Program-made: the position numbers and the translations under genes | Assembly: GCF_900156125.1 (NCBI RefSeq) | Contig: NZ_FTLX01000001.1 | Span: 496,001-560,000, forward strand | Direction of reading: 5' to 3' | From: Domibacillus enclensis | GTDB lineage: Bacteria; Bacillota; Bacilli; Bacillales; Domibacillaceae | DNA length: 64,000 nt | The notes under the pieces: generated by a model | The model's input: only the letters and a program-made list of their open reading frames with translations | Database searches by the model: none | Told to the model about the DNA's origin: nothing | In this document: positions 24,943 through 34,655 of the stretch, one piece after another | Layout of the letters: each line of letters opens with the position of its first letter | Position numbering within the stretch: the first letter of the stretch is position 1

Positions 24943-26469
24943 TTACTCTTCATTCAACCGGTCTAATAGCTCTTGGTAGACTTGTTCATCCGGTTCGTAT
25001 CTTATCGCATTTTCGACCGCTTTCACTGCTTGAGCACGATCTCCCTGGTCCGCGTATATAAGAGCAAGGTTGTAGTAGGCCTCATGAAAGTTTTTTCGCA
25101 GGTCAATGGCATTGCTGAAATGATCTTGTGCTTCCGTCAGCTCACCGGCACCCATTTTAATGTACCCGAGATAAAAATGCGTTTCAGCAGACGGCTCCCC
25201 GCCGCCTTCCACAAATTCGGTCAGCAGCTGTTCTGCTTTCTCGTCATCTCCTTCGCTCAAGGCTTCTGCCGCACGGATATTGACCGATTGTGCATCAACT
25301 GCTGCATAGCCATGGCCGAAGCCGAAGATCAACCCTGCCGCAACCGCGGCCGAGGCTGCTGCTAAAAAAAGCAGCTGCTGAAGCGGACGGCGCTTTTTCG
25401 GAAAATGAACGATGCCTGTTGCTAAAAAACCGCCCAGCAGGCCGCCGATATGACCGGCGTTGTCGATGCCCGGCACGGTAAAACCAAAAGCAAGGTTAAT
25501 TCCAATGACCACAAGGATGTTCATCCCCATTGTCCGGAAAAACAGCTTTGGCTTGGTAACACCAAAAAACAACAAAGCACCAAATAAGCCGAAGATTGCA
25601 CCGCTGGCACCCGCAGACAGATTCGGTGTAAGCAGGAAGCTGAGCAGACTGCCCGTAAAGCCTGAAAAAAGGTAGATCCATAAAAATCGCATCCGTCCGT
25701 ATATTTGTTCTACAGCGGTCCCTAAATAGAATAAAGCCATCGAGTTCATTAATAAATGCAGCAATCCAATATGCAGGAAAACGGGCGTAATAAAACGCCA
25801 CCACTCGCCTTCTAATATAAGCGGATTAAATTTCGCACCAAACTGTAAAAGCACATCGGTATTAGTGCTCCCTCCAGCTGCGGTCATCAACAAAAACATC
25901 AGGATGTTGACAGCTGTGAAAAGATACGTAAAGAACGGCTTGCCATAGTGAAAAAAGCGCTTTTCTTCTTCTTTTCTTTTCACTTCATGCGACAGCACGG
26001 CTCTTTCGTACGCAGCCGCTTCATCCTCTGCGCCATTGATAAAATCACTTTCTTCCGGGACAGGAGACACAAATGCCGACAGCTGCTGAAGGGGGGTGGA
26101 GATCTCCTTTTCTGCAAAAAGAAAAGAAGTGACTTTTATTTTGCCTTTTTCAACTGGCTTTAAAAAGCGGTCAAATTCATCTACCGGCAAATGGGGGGAA
26201 ACGATGAGATTCAGCATAGAGATGGTTCTTTTCCCCGTCTGCTTGCGAAAACGTTCGGCCAGCCAAAGCGATTTTTCTGTTTCTTGGCCAAGACCGACTG
26301 CCCATCCCAGATCTTTTTTCACCAGCCGAATAAAGGAAGCCTCTTTAACAGCACGATTCTCAAGAACCATTTCGCTCCGTTCCTGGTTCATTTTAATCAA
26401 TATGTATTCCTGCTCCACCACAAGAAAATAAGCAAGACGCCAAAACATGACATCCGTTCCAATTGTCAT
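24943..26469 (-). CDS. gluP: Rhomboid intramembrane serine protease GluP
   Basis: 508 residues: N-terminal cytosolic domain (1-175), rhomboid core with the catalytic Ser in GASG and His in NAGHIGG, and a C-terminal TPR-like region (about 420-508). HIGLLHLLMNS is the conserved His/Asn segment. ATG 26469 gives nearly the B. subtilis length (507). A GTG at 26505 is open but has no ribosome-binding site. It cleaves membrane proteins and is linked in B. subtilis to division and glucose export. Confidence 0.92.
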   Translation of the reverse strand: MTIGTDVMFWRLAYFLVVEQEYILIKMNQERSEMVLENRAVKEASFIRLVKKDLGWAVGLGQETEKSLWLAERFRKQTGKRTISMLNLIVSPHLPVDEFDRFLKPVEKGKIKVTSFLFAEKEISTPLQQLSAFVSPVPEESDFINGAEDEAAAYERAVLSHEVKRKEEEKRFFHYGKPFFTYLFTAVNILMFLLMTAAGGSTNTDVLLQFGAKFNPLILEGEWWRFITPVFLHIGLLHLLMNSMALFYLGTAVEQIYGRMRFLWIYLFSGFTGSLLSFLLTPNLSAGASGAIFGLFGALLFFGVTKPKLFFRTMGMNILVVIGINLAFGFTVPGIDNAGHIGGLLGGFLATGIVHFPKKRRPLQQLLFLAAASAAVAAGLIFGFGHGYAAVDAQSVNIRAAEALSEGDDEKAEQLLTEFVEGGGEPSAETHFYLGYIKMGAGELTEAQDHFSNAIDLRKNFHEAYYNLALIYADQGDRAQAVKAVENAIRYEPDEQVYQELLDRLNEE

Positions 26470-26548
26470 CAAATCACTACTTTCGTCCGTCTTATTAGAT
26501 ACCACTATAACGGAACTCAGGTGACCGGTAAAGAAAGAAGAACAGCCT

Positions 26549-27109
26549 TTAGCAAATGATGATTTCTTGTTCCGTCACAATCTTCTGAACAGGCAGATCA
26601 AATGCTTCTACTGGAATAGACCGGCTTAATTGAAACGAGAAAGCCAGTGAAATCGTTTGCCCTGTGAAGTCTGTTAAAAACCGGTCATAGTACCCTCCGC
26701 CAAAGCCGATGCGGTAGCCTGCTCTGTTAAATACAAGACCCGGAACAATAAGCAGGTCGATTTTTTCCTTTTTAATCGCTTTTGCAGGATGGGACTTTGG
26801 TTCAAATAAACCAGCGTACACCATTTCAAGATCAGCGAAATTCGTTAATGGATAAAAATCCATTTTTTTCGTATCAGGACGGCACTTTGGTGCATAAACC
26901 GTTTTCCCGCTCAGCCAGGCAAAGCGAATAATCTGCCACGTATCCACTTCGATAGAAGAGGAAACGGTAAGAGCAATTGTACTCGCTGCTTTCCATTCAG
27001 CAAGCGCATACAATTTTGCTGTAATGTCAAAGCATTTTTGCTCGTAAACCGTCTTTTCCATGACGGCCAATTTTTCTTTCACCTGTGCTCTCAGCTGCTT
27101 TTTATCCAT
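26549..27109 (-). CDS. 5-formyltetrahydrofolate cyclo-ligase (YqgN)
   Basis: 186 residues. VPGLVFNRAGYRIGFGGGYYDRFL is the family signature that binds ATP and folate. It converts 5-formyl-THF to 5,10-methenyl-THF, returning folate to the one-carbon pool. The position between rpmG and gluP matches B. subtilis yqgN. Confidence 0.93.
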   Translation of the reverse strand: MDKKQLRAQVKEKLAVMEKTVYEQKCFDITAKLYALAEWKAASTIALTVSSSIEVDTWQIIRFAWLSGKTVYAPKCRPDTKKMDFYPLTNFADLEMVYAGLFEPKSHPAKAIKKEKIDLLIVPGLVFNRAGYRIGFGGGYYDRFLTDFTGQTISLAFSFQLSRSIPVEAFDLPVQKIVTEQEIIIC

Positions 27110-27125
27110 CTTGTCCTCCTCAAAA

Positions 27126-27155
27126 GAAAAAAACAGCAGGAAAGTCTCCTGCTGC
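27126..27155 (-). terminator. Terminator of rpmG
   Basis: CAGCAGGA/TCCTGCTG stem with a 4-nt loop followed by TTTTTTTC on the minus strand, right after the rpmG stop. Confidence 0.88.
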
Positions 27156-27305
27156 TTACTTTGTTTCGCGGTGCACTGTCACTTTTTTCAATCGCGGGCT
27201 GTATTTTTTCAACTCGAGACGATCCGGGTTGTTACGTTTGTTTTTAGTTGTGATATAGTTACGGTCACCGCTCTCAGTGCAAGCTAATGTAATGTTTACA
27301 CGCAT
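27156..27305 (-). CDS. rpmG: 50S ribosomal protein L33, zinc-free type
   Basis: 49 residues from ATG 27305: [17 protein letters not shown] and a basic tail ending HRETK. Only one cysteine remains of the usual four, so it is the C-minus form that needs no zinc. In Bacillus, different L33 paralogs are used depending on zinc supply; no Zur box is visible at this copy. Other L33 genes lie outside the window. Confidence 0.93.
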   Translation of the reverse strand: MRVNITLACTESGDRNYITTKNKRNNPDRLELKKYSPRLKKVTVHRETK

Positions 27306-27357
27306 GTGTTTTCCCTCCAAACTTGTCTCGCTTATTTTCAAGTCATTTGCGACTTTA

Positions 27358-28221
27358 CTATAATAGCACCTTTTCGTCAGAAATACCAGCCTGTTTTTTC
27401 AACATCTGTGAAGACAAAGAAAATCGGTCGACGGGGCCTGTTTTTTCTTGCAGAATGAACGGATTAAATGCGCTTGATAACGGGTAATGAGGCTGCAGGT
27501 GACCGGTGATTCCCGGAATGCCGCGCTTCAACCGTTTTTCTGCTAATTTATACGCACGATGTGTGCCAATGTCCTGCCAGTATGCATTCGTTTCATAAAC
27601 GTATACGGGCTCTTCGTTTTCCAAAAGCGCCGGAAAAACGTCTTTGGCAAAATCAACATCCCCTTTAAACGAGTAGTCTTTAAAAAGGGACGGCTCAATT
27701 AAATAAATGCCCGTACTCACCTGGTTTGTCCATAAAAATGGATCCTCCGGCTTTTCAATGATTGTCAGCAGCCGGCCATCCTCGTCTGCGAGGCAAATGC
27801 CGAACTGCTCCGGATGCTCCACAATAGCGGTTACGATGGTAACCCGTGCTTTTTTTTGTTTATGATACTGGTACACTTCACGCAGCGGTATATTTGTCAA
27901 TGCATCTCCGCTTAAAACAGCCAATGTTTCTTCAAATGCTTGACCGGAAGCAAACAAGCTGCCGGCTGTACCGAGCGGGCTCCGCTCTTCAATGTACTGG
28001 ATTCGAAGTCCTTTTTTGTATCCGCAGCCAGCGTATTGCTGAATCGATTCTTTTTTATAGCAAACCGTCATGATGACTTCACGAATACCGCTCATTTTGA
28101 ATACATTCAAGTTATACTCCAATAAAGGCTTGTTTAACAAAGGTACCATTGGCTTCGGAATGCGGTCAGTTAAAGGGCGCAAACGTCTGCCACGCCCTCC
28201 TGCTAACAAAATACCAATCAT
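27358..28221 (-). CDS. Sugar-phosphate nucleotidyltransferase
   Basis: 287 residues. The nucleotide-binding signature [14 protein letters not shown] (about 6-19) and [14 protein letters not shown] identify the NTP-transferase fold, and GTAGSLF and SGDALTNI follow. It resembles mannose-1-phosphate or glucose-1-phosphate nucleotidyltransferases; the sugar is not decidable. A C-terminal extension without a left-handed helix repeat is seen. It overlaps the glycosyltransferase fusion by 4 nt (ATGA), so it probably supplies that enzyme's NDP-sugar. Confidence 0.88.
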   Translation of the reverse strand: MIGILLAGGRGRRLRPLTDRIPKPMVPLLNKPLLEYNLNVFKMSGIREVIMTVCYKKESIQQYAGCGYKKGLRIQYIEERSPLGTAGSLFASGQAFEETLAVLSGDALTNIPLREVYQYHKQKKARVTIVTAIVEHPEQFGICLADEDGRLLTIIEKPEDPFLWTNQVSTGIYLIEPSLFKDYSFKGDVDFAKDVFPALLENEEPVYVYETNAYWQDIGTHRAYKLAEKRLKRGIPGITGHLQPHYPLSSAFNPFILQEKTGPVDRFSLSSQMLKKQAGISDEKVLL

Positions 28222-30482
28222 GTGCGGACCCCTTCCATTTTTTTAATAAAAACGGTTTGATCATAAACTTTTTCTGTCTGCGCACTGATGTGTGTCCAAC
28301 TGTAAAGCTCCCTTGCCATTTCATATCCATTTCGCCCTAATTCCCCAGCATATTCCGGTTCATCTAGAACAAACTCGATTTTTTCGGATAAATCCTCTGC
28401 ATTTCCGGCTTCGAACAAAAGACCCGTTTGTTTATGAAGAACAAACGATTTCAACCCTCCTGTCGCAGCGGCAATGACCGGTTTTTGAAAGGCCATCGCT
28501 TCAAGGGCGACAATGCCAAACGGCTCATAAAGAGAGGGGAAAACAGCTGCTTCGCACGTTTGCAGCAGCGCCCTTCGTTCTTCGTCACTTACGTATCCGA
28601 CAAAGTGAAGCCGATCCTGCAGTCCCCGCCTGTTTACTTCTTCTCGCCACGTTTCAAGTAAAGGACCCTTACCCGCTATAATAAACTGAATATTTTCTTT
28701 TTTCAAGCTTTTTAAGTGAAGATCAAAAAAGGTTTGAAATCCTTTTTCAAAAACCATTCGGCCAATTGAAAAAACAAATGGCTGAAAATGGCTGAAGCGC
28801 GTAAACGGAGACGAGACTTCTTCAAATTCCACACCATTCGGGATGACGAAAATGTCTTTTTTGCCCGCTTCGTAATAAACACGGAGTTCTTCCTTCATCG
28901 GCTGGCTGCAAACAATAAGCGTATCAGATGCCGCAATTAATGCCTTCTCTTTTAGGGCAATCGCATGCTGCAGTTCATTATGCAATCCATTGTTGCGGCC
29001 ATGCTCTGTTGCGTGAATGGTTGAAATAAGGGGCAATTGATGCTGCTTCGCTAAAAGGGCAGCAGCGTCTCCCGTCAGCCAATCATGTGTATGAATGAGC
29101 TTAATTCCGTGTTTGTCAATGAGTTCTGTTCCTTTTTGATACAAGCACAAGTTCAAATCCGACGTCTGCTTTAAAAAGTCCTGCTCTCCGTGATGAAGAG
29201 GCCCTGTCCGGTAAATGTGAACATTTCCGGCCGTTTCAAACGCAGGCGATCCGTGGTGAGAAGCCGTTAAAACAATGACATCACGGCCCGATGAAGAGAG
29301 TGCTTCCGCAAGTCCGTGGACATGCCTCGCCATTCCGCCAATGATATTCGGTGGGTACTCCCACGTTATTAATAAGACTGCCCCGTCCATCCGTTCTACA
29401 GGATGAACCTCACCTGCTGAGAAAAGCTGAATGCCATAATGCAGCCTCAATCTCTGATGGGCATAGTCCAAATCTGGAAAATCCTTGCGTGCCCCATCAA
29501 GCAAATAGCGAAGAGAGTCGGCTGCGCCCGCTAGCTCTTCATCAAATTGATGAAAGGAGGCATACACACAATAGGCCCACTCGACGTCCAAAATACTGCT
29601 TGCTTCGGAAATCGATTGGACGCATTTTTCTGTCCACTCGTTCTTTAATTCAAAAACGGTCTCACAGCGCTGCAGCTCTTCAGGGGTGGCAAGAGGACGA
29701 TCATCCACGTTTTCATAACAGAATGGAAATTGAATAACCGTTCTAGAACGAAGGATGGCTGAATCTAACGCTGCTTCTCCATCCTTTTGTGAGAAAAGTG
29801 AAAAAATTAACTCGCTGAATGACGCAGTTGAAGCGATGATTCGGTTGTTTATTTCCCCATCTGGCTCATTATACGTGACAACAGGAAGTCCATGCGGAGA
29901 AACTCCCTTAAAAGACGCATGATCCCGGTCAGGCAAAGCGCCGGCTGGCAAAAACACACATTTGCAGCCCTCCTGAAGCAGTAAAGCATCTAATCCAGCG
30001 GTAAAGGCACCGCGCGGAAGCCAAATGGATATTGGCGCTGAACCGAACAGCTCCTTCCATAAGACGGCTGTTCTCTGCAAGTCCTCCTTTGCCGCTTCTT
30101 TTATCGTATAAGCCGTTAAAGGAAATTGACTTAGCGAAACCGGCAGCAGCAGGAGCTTCTGCTCTTTCATTAATGAGCGAAACGCTTCAATAAAAGAGCC
30201 ATTCGCCTGCATGAGGAGTTCAGTGGCGGCGAATTCCTTTTGATCCTCAAGAAACGACTTAACGACCATTTTTCCCCGGACACCATTCAACCAGCCCAGT
30301 GTAAATAAATTAACGACCGCCACAAGCGGTTTTCCTGCCGGCTGATTGTGGGCGTGAACAAGAAGCCGGCCATGAACATCCATTAATCGCTTAATGTCCT
30401 CGCTGTTTGATTTTGCCCCAGCTAATGCCAGAGGCTTAAAGGGATCGTTTGCCATAATAATCGTTGAAACAGAATGATTCAT
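28218..30482 (-). CDS. GH57-like / GT4 glycosyltransferase fusion protein
   Basis: 754 residues in two parts. Residues 1 to about 365 resemble a GH57 barrel: LTAY and WLPRGAFTAGLDALL (154-168) correspond to the GH57 segment normally reading WLPECA. Arg157 replaces the nucleophile Glu, so hydrolase or branching activity is probably lost. Residues about 370-754 are a GT4 glycogen-synthase-like transferase (TWEYPPNIIGGMARH, HTHDWLTG, IPNGVE, PSLYEPFGIVALEAM). ATG 30482 has AAGGAGG upstream. The position matches yqgM-type glycosyltransferases, but the fused N-terminal domain is not one I know from B. subtilis. Confidence 0.8.
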   Translation of the reverse strand: MNHSVSTIIMANDPFKPLALAGAKSNSEDIKRLMDVHGRLLVHAHNQPAGKPLVAVVNLFTLGWLNGVRGKMVVKSFLEDQKEFAATELLMQANGSFIEAFRSLMKEQKLLLLPVSLSQFPLTAYTIKEAAKEDLQRTAVLWKELFGSAPISIWLPRGAFTAGLDALLLQEGCKCVFLPAGALPDRDHASFKGVSPHGLPVVTYNEPDGEINNRIIASTASFSELIFSLFSQKDGEAALDSAILRSRTVIQFPFCYENVDDRPLATPEELQRCETVFELKNEWTEKCVQSISEASSILDVEWAYCVYASFHQFDEELAGAADSLRYLLDGARKDFPDLDYAHQRLRLHYGIQLFSAGEVHPVERMDGAVLLITWEYPPNIIGGMARHVHGLAEALSSSGRDVIVLTASHHGSPAFETAGNVHIYRTGPLHHGEQDFLKQTSDLNLCLYQKGTELIDKHGIKLIHTHDWLTGDAAALLAKQHQLPLISTIHATEHGRNNGLHNELQHAIALKEKALIAASDTLIVCSQPMKEELRVYYEAGKKDIFVIPNGVEFEEVSSPFTRFSHFQPFVFSIGRMVFEKGFQTFFDLHLKSLKKENIQFIIAGKGPLLETWREEVNRRGLQDRLHFVGYVSDEERRALLQTCEAAVFPSLYEPFGIVALEAMAFQKPVIAAATGGLKSFVLHKQTGLLFEAGNAEDLSEKIEFVLDEPEYAGELGRNGYEMARELYSWTHISAQTEKVYDQTVFIKKMEGVRT

Positions 30483-30503
30483 TTCCCTACCTCCTTCAGC
30501 TGA

Positions 30504-30950
30504 TTAGCTCGTTTGCCGGCAATCCGGATGCTCCACCCAGTTCGGCACGCCGGTGCGGTGATAATAAAAGTCTTCCGCAGCTTTTAATTTAACTATATAG
30601 CCGTGATCGAACTCATATGATGTATGCACCGGGTGTGACTGCAAAATCGGCCAAAATGTGAAGTCTTTTGTTAAGTACCCCAGTTCACAAATATAGGAAC
30701 GATCTTTTTTCAATCCTTTAATTGTCCAGTCTTTGTCTTGTCTGCCTATTTTCATACATGTGACAGCGTGAGCATTTGTGCCGTCAAAATGAATATCGGT
30801 GACGTCAAATATCCGAAGGTCCATCACTTCTGGATTTAGTGGCTGTTCACAATAGAACGCAGCGTTTAAAAGAAAAGGCTGAAGCCGCCATTTGCAATAA
30901 AGCCTGTCTTTCGATAAAAAAATAGCATGGAGCTCGTTTTTTTTATTCAA
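30504..30950 (-). CDS. DUF4912 domain protein
   Basis: 148 residues. LYCKWRL, LRIFDVTDIHFDGTNAHA and SYICELGYLTKDFTFWPILQS match the DUF4912 pattern, a beta-sandwich often found beside GH57 enzymes. TTG 30950 is chosen because GGGGTGAT lies 6 nt upstream, and the domain begins there. The open frame continues to 31028 without a good site. It starts the three-gene cluster and could bind polysaccharide (inference). Confidence 0.75.
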   Translation of the reverse strand: MNKKNELHAIFLSKDRLYCKWRLQPFLLNAAFYCEQPLNPEVMDLRIFDVTDIHFDGTNAHAVTCMKIGRQDKDWTIKGLKKDRSYICELGYLTKDFTFWPILQSHPVHTSYEFDHGYIVKLKAAEDFYYHRTGVPNWVEHPDCRQTS

Positions 30951-31098
30951 GTATGTATCACCCCGGTCTGGCAGTTTTCCTGAAACTAGTCTTACTAGTA
31001 TCGTATCACGTTCAATAGCAACCGGCAATTAGCAGTCTATTGCCTTTCTCAAGCCCTTGTGTGATAAAATACAAAAGAAAACCTAAAGGAGATTTTGT

Positions 31099-31446
31099 AT
31101 GAACGGATTGATCATCGGATTGGCTTGTGCCGGTGCCGCTTTTATTCTAGTGTCGTTTTTCCTGCCTAACAAGGAACGCCGGATCGAGAAAGAACTGGAG
31201 GAGCTTTCAATGAAAATGCTCCAGGAAAATTACCAGATTCAAAAAAAATTAAAGATCATTGAAGAAGAGCTGCTGATAGGCGACATGTCAGTAAATGCTC
31301 CACAGCGCGCAGTTCCTGTAAATGAAATTTTAATTAATCAAGTCGTCTCTCTTGATCAGCAAGGAATTGCACTCCCGCAAATTGCGGCTCAGTCTTCTTT
31401 GACACTTGATCAAGTAAAATCTATTCTAGCGGAGAAAAAAAGATGA
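31099..31446 (+). CDS. Membrane-anchored coiled-coil protein, unknown
   Basis: 115 residues: one N-terminal membrane segment (about 4-22), a coiled coil (about 27-57), and a C-terminal helix-turn-helix-like segment (ALPQIAAQSSLTLDQVKSILAEK). AAAGGAG leads the ATG. It overlaps the next gene by 4 nt (ATGA), so the two are coupled. The layout recalls DUF6115-type proteins, but I do not assign a family or function. Confidence 0.65.
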   Translation: MNGLIIGLACAGAAFILVSFFLPNKERRIEKELEELSMKMLQENYQIQKKLKIIEEELLIGDMSVNAPQRAVPVNEILINQVVSLDQQGIALPQIAAQSSLTLDQVKSILAEKKR

Positions 31447-31895
31447 ATAAACAAACCATGCGTTCATTCGGCTTTGGGCTCCTCACTGCCGCTGCCGCTC
31501 TATGGCTTTTTCTGCAAATGGAGCCGGTGGAGCAGGCTGAATTATCTACTGACGAAATGATTGAGCATCTAGAGGCTGAACAGTATATTATTCAAAAAGC
31601 CGAGGAGACCCCATCAGAGACGGCTGAGACAGCTCCAGAGACACCTGCCAAGCCTTCCTCTCCGGAAGCAGGAACGGCGGTTCCTGAAGCTGATACAGTG
31701 TCCATTTCGGTCACGGCCGGCATGACATCAAATGACGTGTCCACTCAATTAAAGACGGCTGGCTTGATTTCGGATGCTGCCGCCTTCAATCAATTTTTAA
31801 CGGAGAATGGGTACTCTGCCAAGCTCCAGGTCGGTTCATTCGAACTGAAAAAAGGAATGAGTGCTCAAAACATTGCTGATGTATTAACAAAATAA
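31443..31895 (+). CDS. Small YceG/MltG-like membrane protein
   Basis: 150 residues: an N-terminal membrane anchor (about 8-25), a Pro/Glu/Thr-rich linker (about 50-85) and a C-terminal domain. VTAGMTSNDVSTQLKTAGLI and LQVGSFELKKGMSAQNIADVL look like the LysM-like N-terminal part of MltG/YceG. The catalytic transglycosylase part is absent, so it is not expected to cut glycan. A cell-wall or sporulation role is only a guess. It ends at a bidirectional terminator. Confidence 0.65.
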   Translation: MNKQTMRSFGFGLLTAAAALWLFLQMEPVEQAELSTDEMIEHLEAEQYIIQKAEETPSETAETAPETPAKPSSPEAGTAVPEADTVSISVTAGMTSNDVSTQLKTAGLISDAAAFNQFLTENGYSAKLQVGSFELKKGMSAQNIADVLTK

Positions 31896-31918
31896 AGGGA
31901 AGCTTTACAATGGAATAT

Positions 31919-31950
31919 GAAAAGCCGGCGCTCACCGCGCCGGCTTTTTC
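31919..31950. terminator. Bidirectional terminator between the YceG-like gene and pstB
   Basis: AAAAGCCGGCGC/GCGCCGGCTTTTT, 5-nt loop, shared by convergent genes; the pstB stop follows at once. Confidence 0.92.
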
Positions 31951-32760
31951 TTATCCGAACCGTCCAGAAATATAATCGTCTGTACGGCTGTCTGCAGGGC
32001 TGTTAAAGATCGTATCGGTAGAATCAAATTCCACAACTTCTCCATTTAAAAAGAAAGCAGTTTTATCTGAAATCCGAGCTGCCTGCTGCATGTTATGTGT
32101 CACAATAATAATCGAGTATCTTTCCTTCAGCTCTTGAATGAGCTCTTCTACCTTCAGTGTTGAAACAGGATCAAGTGCCGATGTCGGTTCATCCATCAGG
32201 ATCACATCTGGCTCAAGAGCAAGACAGCGGGCGATGCAAAGACGCTGTTGCTGACCGCCGGATAATCCGTAAGCCGGCTCGTGAATCCGATCCTTTACTT
32301 CATCCCAAAGTGCAGCACCACGCAAGCTTTTTTCAACTGTTTCATTGATGATTTGCTTGTTTTTAATGCCATGGATTTTCAAACCGAAGGCAATGTTTTC
32401 GTAAATAGATTTCGGAAACGGATTCGGCTTTTGGAAAACCATGCCGACGCGTGTACGAAGTTCTTCTACAAGAAACTCCTTGCTGAAAATATCACGTTCA
32501 CGGTATTCAATCGTTCCGTTTGTTTTCACGCCCGGCACAAGATCAATCATCCGGTTCAACGTTTTGATGTATGTCGATTTACCACAGCCGGATGGACCGA
32601 TAATCGCTGTTACATCCTTTTCTTTAATGCCCAAGTTTATGTTTTTCAAGGCATGGTGATCTCCATACCAAAGATTTAAATTTTTTGTATTGTAAACGAG
32701 CCGTTCTTCCTGCTCCATCATTTCAGGTTTCTTTTTAGAATTCACAGCAGTTAATGCCAT
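31951..32760 (-). CDS. pstB: Phosphate ABC transporter ATPase PstB
   Basis: 269 residues: Walker [10 protein letters not shown], signature [16 protein letters not shown], Walker [14 protein letters not shown] and H-loop THNMQQA, the PstB pattern. I start at ATG 32760, 8 nt from GGAGG, rather than the open frame to 32796. It is the last gene of pstSCAB; only one pstB is present, while B. subtilis has two. Confidence 0.96.
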   Translation of the reverse strand: MALTAVNSKKKPEMMEQEERLVYNTKNLNLWYGDHHALKNINLGIKEKDVTAIIGPSGCGKSTYIKTLNRMIDLVPGVKTNGTIEYRERDIFSKEFLVEELRTRVGMVFQKPNPFPKSIYENIAFGLKIHGIKNKQIINETVEKSLRGAALWDEVKDRIHEPAYGLSGGQQQRLCIARCLALEPDVILMDEPTSALDPVSTLKVEELIQELKERYSIIIVTHNMQQAARISDKTAFFLNGEVVEFDSTDTIFNSPADSRTDDYISGRFG

Positions 32761-32802
32761 TTTCATTACCTCCAAATTTTCACTAACAATTTCCAAAAGA
32801 CA

Positions 32803-33687
32803 TTATCTCGCCTGGAAACGATTCCGAATCCAAACCGCTACAGAGTTCATTAAGATGAGGACTGCGAGCAGAATAATGATTCCTGCCGCTGCGAGATTGT
32901 GGAATTCCACTTGCGGCCGGCTTGTCCAGTTGTAAATCTGCATCGGCAGCGCCGTAAACTGATCCAAATACCCTGACGGCAAGAAAGCAACAAATGTTGG
33001 AATTCCAACGACGATTAGCGGAGCGGTTTCTCCGATGGCCCGTGAAAAAGCCAAAATGCTCCCTGTTGCAATTCCCGGAATCGCATACGGAAGGACGACA
33101 CGGTAAATCGTCTGCCATTTCGTGGCGCCAAGACCAAAAGAAGCTTCTTTCAGTTCATTCGGCACCGCACGAATCGCCTCCTGCGAAGCAACGATCACGA
33201 CTGGAAGAACCAGCAAGGCCATCGTAAAACCGGCCGCAATAATCGTATTGCCAAAGCCAAAAACACGAACGAAAATCGTCAAACCAAGCAAACCGAATAC
33301 AACAGAAGGAACGCCGGCAAGATTTGAAATATTCATTTGAATCCATCGTGTTAGTGCACTTTTCTTCGCATACTCTTCTAAATAAATGGCCGTCCCTACT
33401 CCTAAAATCGCAGCAGTTGGAATGACAACACTCATCATCCAGATCGTACCGATAACAGCTGCTTTAATGCCGGCTTGTTCCGGACGGCGTGAAGCGAAAT
33501 TTTGGAAAAAGTCCCATGATAAATAAGGAGCACCCTGGGAAATAATGCGGTAAAGCAGAACCATTAGAATAATCGTTGTAAAAGCAGTTGCTGCTAAAAA
33601 GATTCCCTTGATTACTTTGTTTTTCATCAAACGGCCATCGATGCGGCCAACCATTTCTTCTGATTTTACTCTTGCTGTGTTTTCCAT
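32803..33687 (-). CDS. pstA: Phosphate ABC transporter permease PstA
   Basis: 294 residues with six membrane segments and the EAA loop (NELKEASFGLGATKWQT, about 180-196) that docks PstB. The ATG overlaps the pstC stop by one base (TGATG). It forms the high-affinity phosphate channel with PstC. Confidence 0.95.
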   Translation of the reverse strand: MENTARVKSEEMVGRIDGRLMKNKVIKGIFLAATAFTTIILMVLLYRIISQGAPYLSWDFFQNFASRRPEQAGIKAAVIGTIWMMSVVIPTAAILGVGTAIYLEEYAKKSALTRWIQMNISNLAGVPSVVFGLLGLTIFVRVFGFGNTIIAAGFTMALLVLPVVIVASQEAIRAVPNELKEASFGLGATKWQTIYRVVLPYAIPGIATGSILAFSRAIGETAPLIVVGIPTFVAFLPSGYLDQFTALPMQIYNWTSRPQVEFHNLAAAGIIILLAVLILMNSVAVWIRNRFQAR

Positions 33688-34631
33688 CAGTATTCCTCCC
33701 TGAAGCGCTTGGAGATGAACTGGGCAAGCATGTTCATCGCTAAAGTAAAGACAAACAATGTAAAGCCGACTGAGTAGATGCTGTAATAAATAGTCGTCCC
33801 AAATCCTGCATCACCCGTTGTAACTTGAACGATGTAGGACGTCATTGTTTGAAGCGATGACGTTAAATCAAGTGCTGCTGAAGGCGTTGAGCCGGCCGCA
33901 ATTGATACAATCATCGTTTCACCGATTGCGCGGGAAACACCGAGAACGATGGACGCAAGAATACCGGATAACGCCGCAGGAAAGATGACTTTCGAAGCCG
34001 TCTCCCATTTGGTTGATCCCATCGCGAGAGCACCGTGGCGCACTGGCTCCGGTACAGAGGAAAGGGCATCTTCTGACAAAGAAACAATGGTCGGAATGAT
34101 CATAATCCCTACGACAATCCCCGGGCTGATGGCGTTAAACAATTCTAATGACGGGAAGATTTCCCGTAAAACCGGCGTGATAAAGGTTAAAGCAAAAAAT
34201 CCATACACAATCGTCGGAACCCCTGCTAACACTTCCAAAATCGGCTTCATAATTTTGCGGGTGCGGGTGCTCGCGTATTCACTTAAGTATAGCGCAACTG
34301 CCAGACCAATTGGAATAGCAAAAAGAGAAGCAATTAGCGTGATTTTCAGTGTTCCGAGTACGAGCGGCCAAATGCCGTATACTGGATCTGTGTTAGAGAA
34401 TGGATACCATTCTGTAGCTGTGAAAAATTCAACAATTGACACGTCTTTAAAAAATGTGACTGTTTCAAAAATAAGTGTTAAGACAATCCCTACTGTCGTC
34501 AGGACGGACACGGCCGCCATAATGAATAATACAATAGGAATGATTTTTTCTCTTCTGTTCAAAAAGCCGCCATTATATTTTTTTTCAAGCAGCTGCTGAA
34601 CCGGACTGACATCTTGATTTGGTGTTTTCAA
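33687..34631 (-). CDS. pstC: Phosphate ABC transporter permease PstC
   Basis: 314 residues with six membrane segments and the EAA loop EPVRHGALAMGSTKWET. TTG 34631 has AAAGGAG 7 nt upstream and gives about the B. subtilis length. The ATG at 34649 would overlap that site. It is separated from pstS by a strong stem-loop. Confidence 0.93.
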   Translation of the reverse strand: MKTPNQDVSPVQQLLEKKYNGGFLNRREKIIPIVLFIMAAVSVLTTVGIVLTLIFETVTFFKDVSIVEFFTATEWYPFSNTDPVYGIWPLVLGTLKITLIASLFAIPIGLAVALYLSEYASTRTRKIMKPILEVLAGVPTIVYGFFALTFITPVLREIFPSLELFNAISPGIVVGIMIIPTIVSLSEDALSSVPEPVRHGALAMGSTKWETASKVIFPAALSGILASIVLGVSRAIGETMIVSIAAGSTPSAALDLTSSLQTMTSYIVQVTTGDAGFGTTIYYSIYSVGFTLFVFTLAMNMLAQFISKRFREEY

Positions 34632-34655
34632 CCCGATTGCTCCTTTCAACCCACG

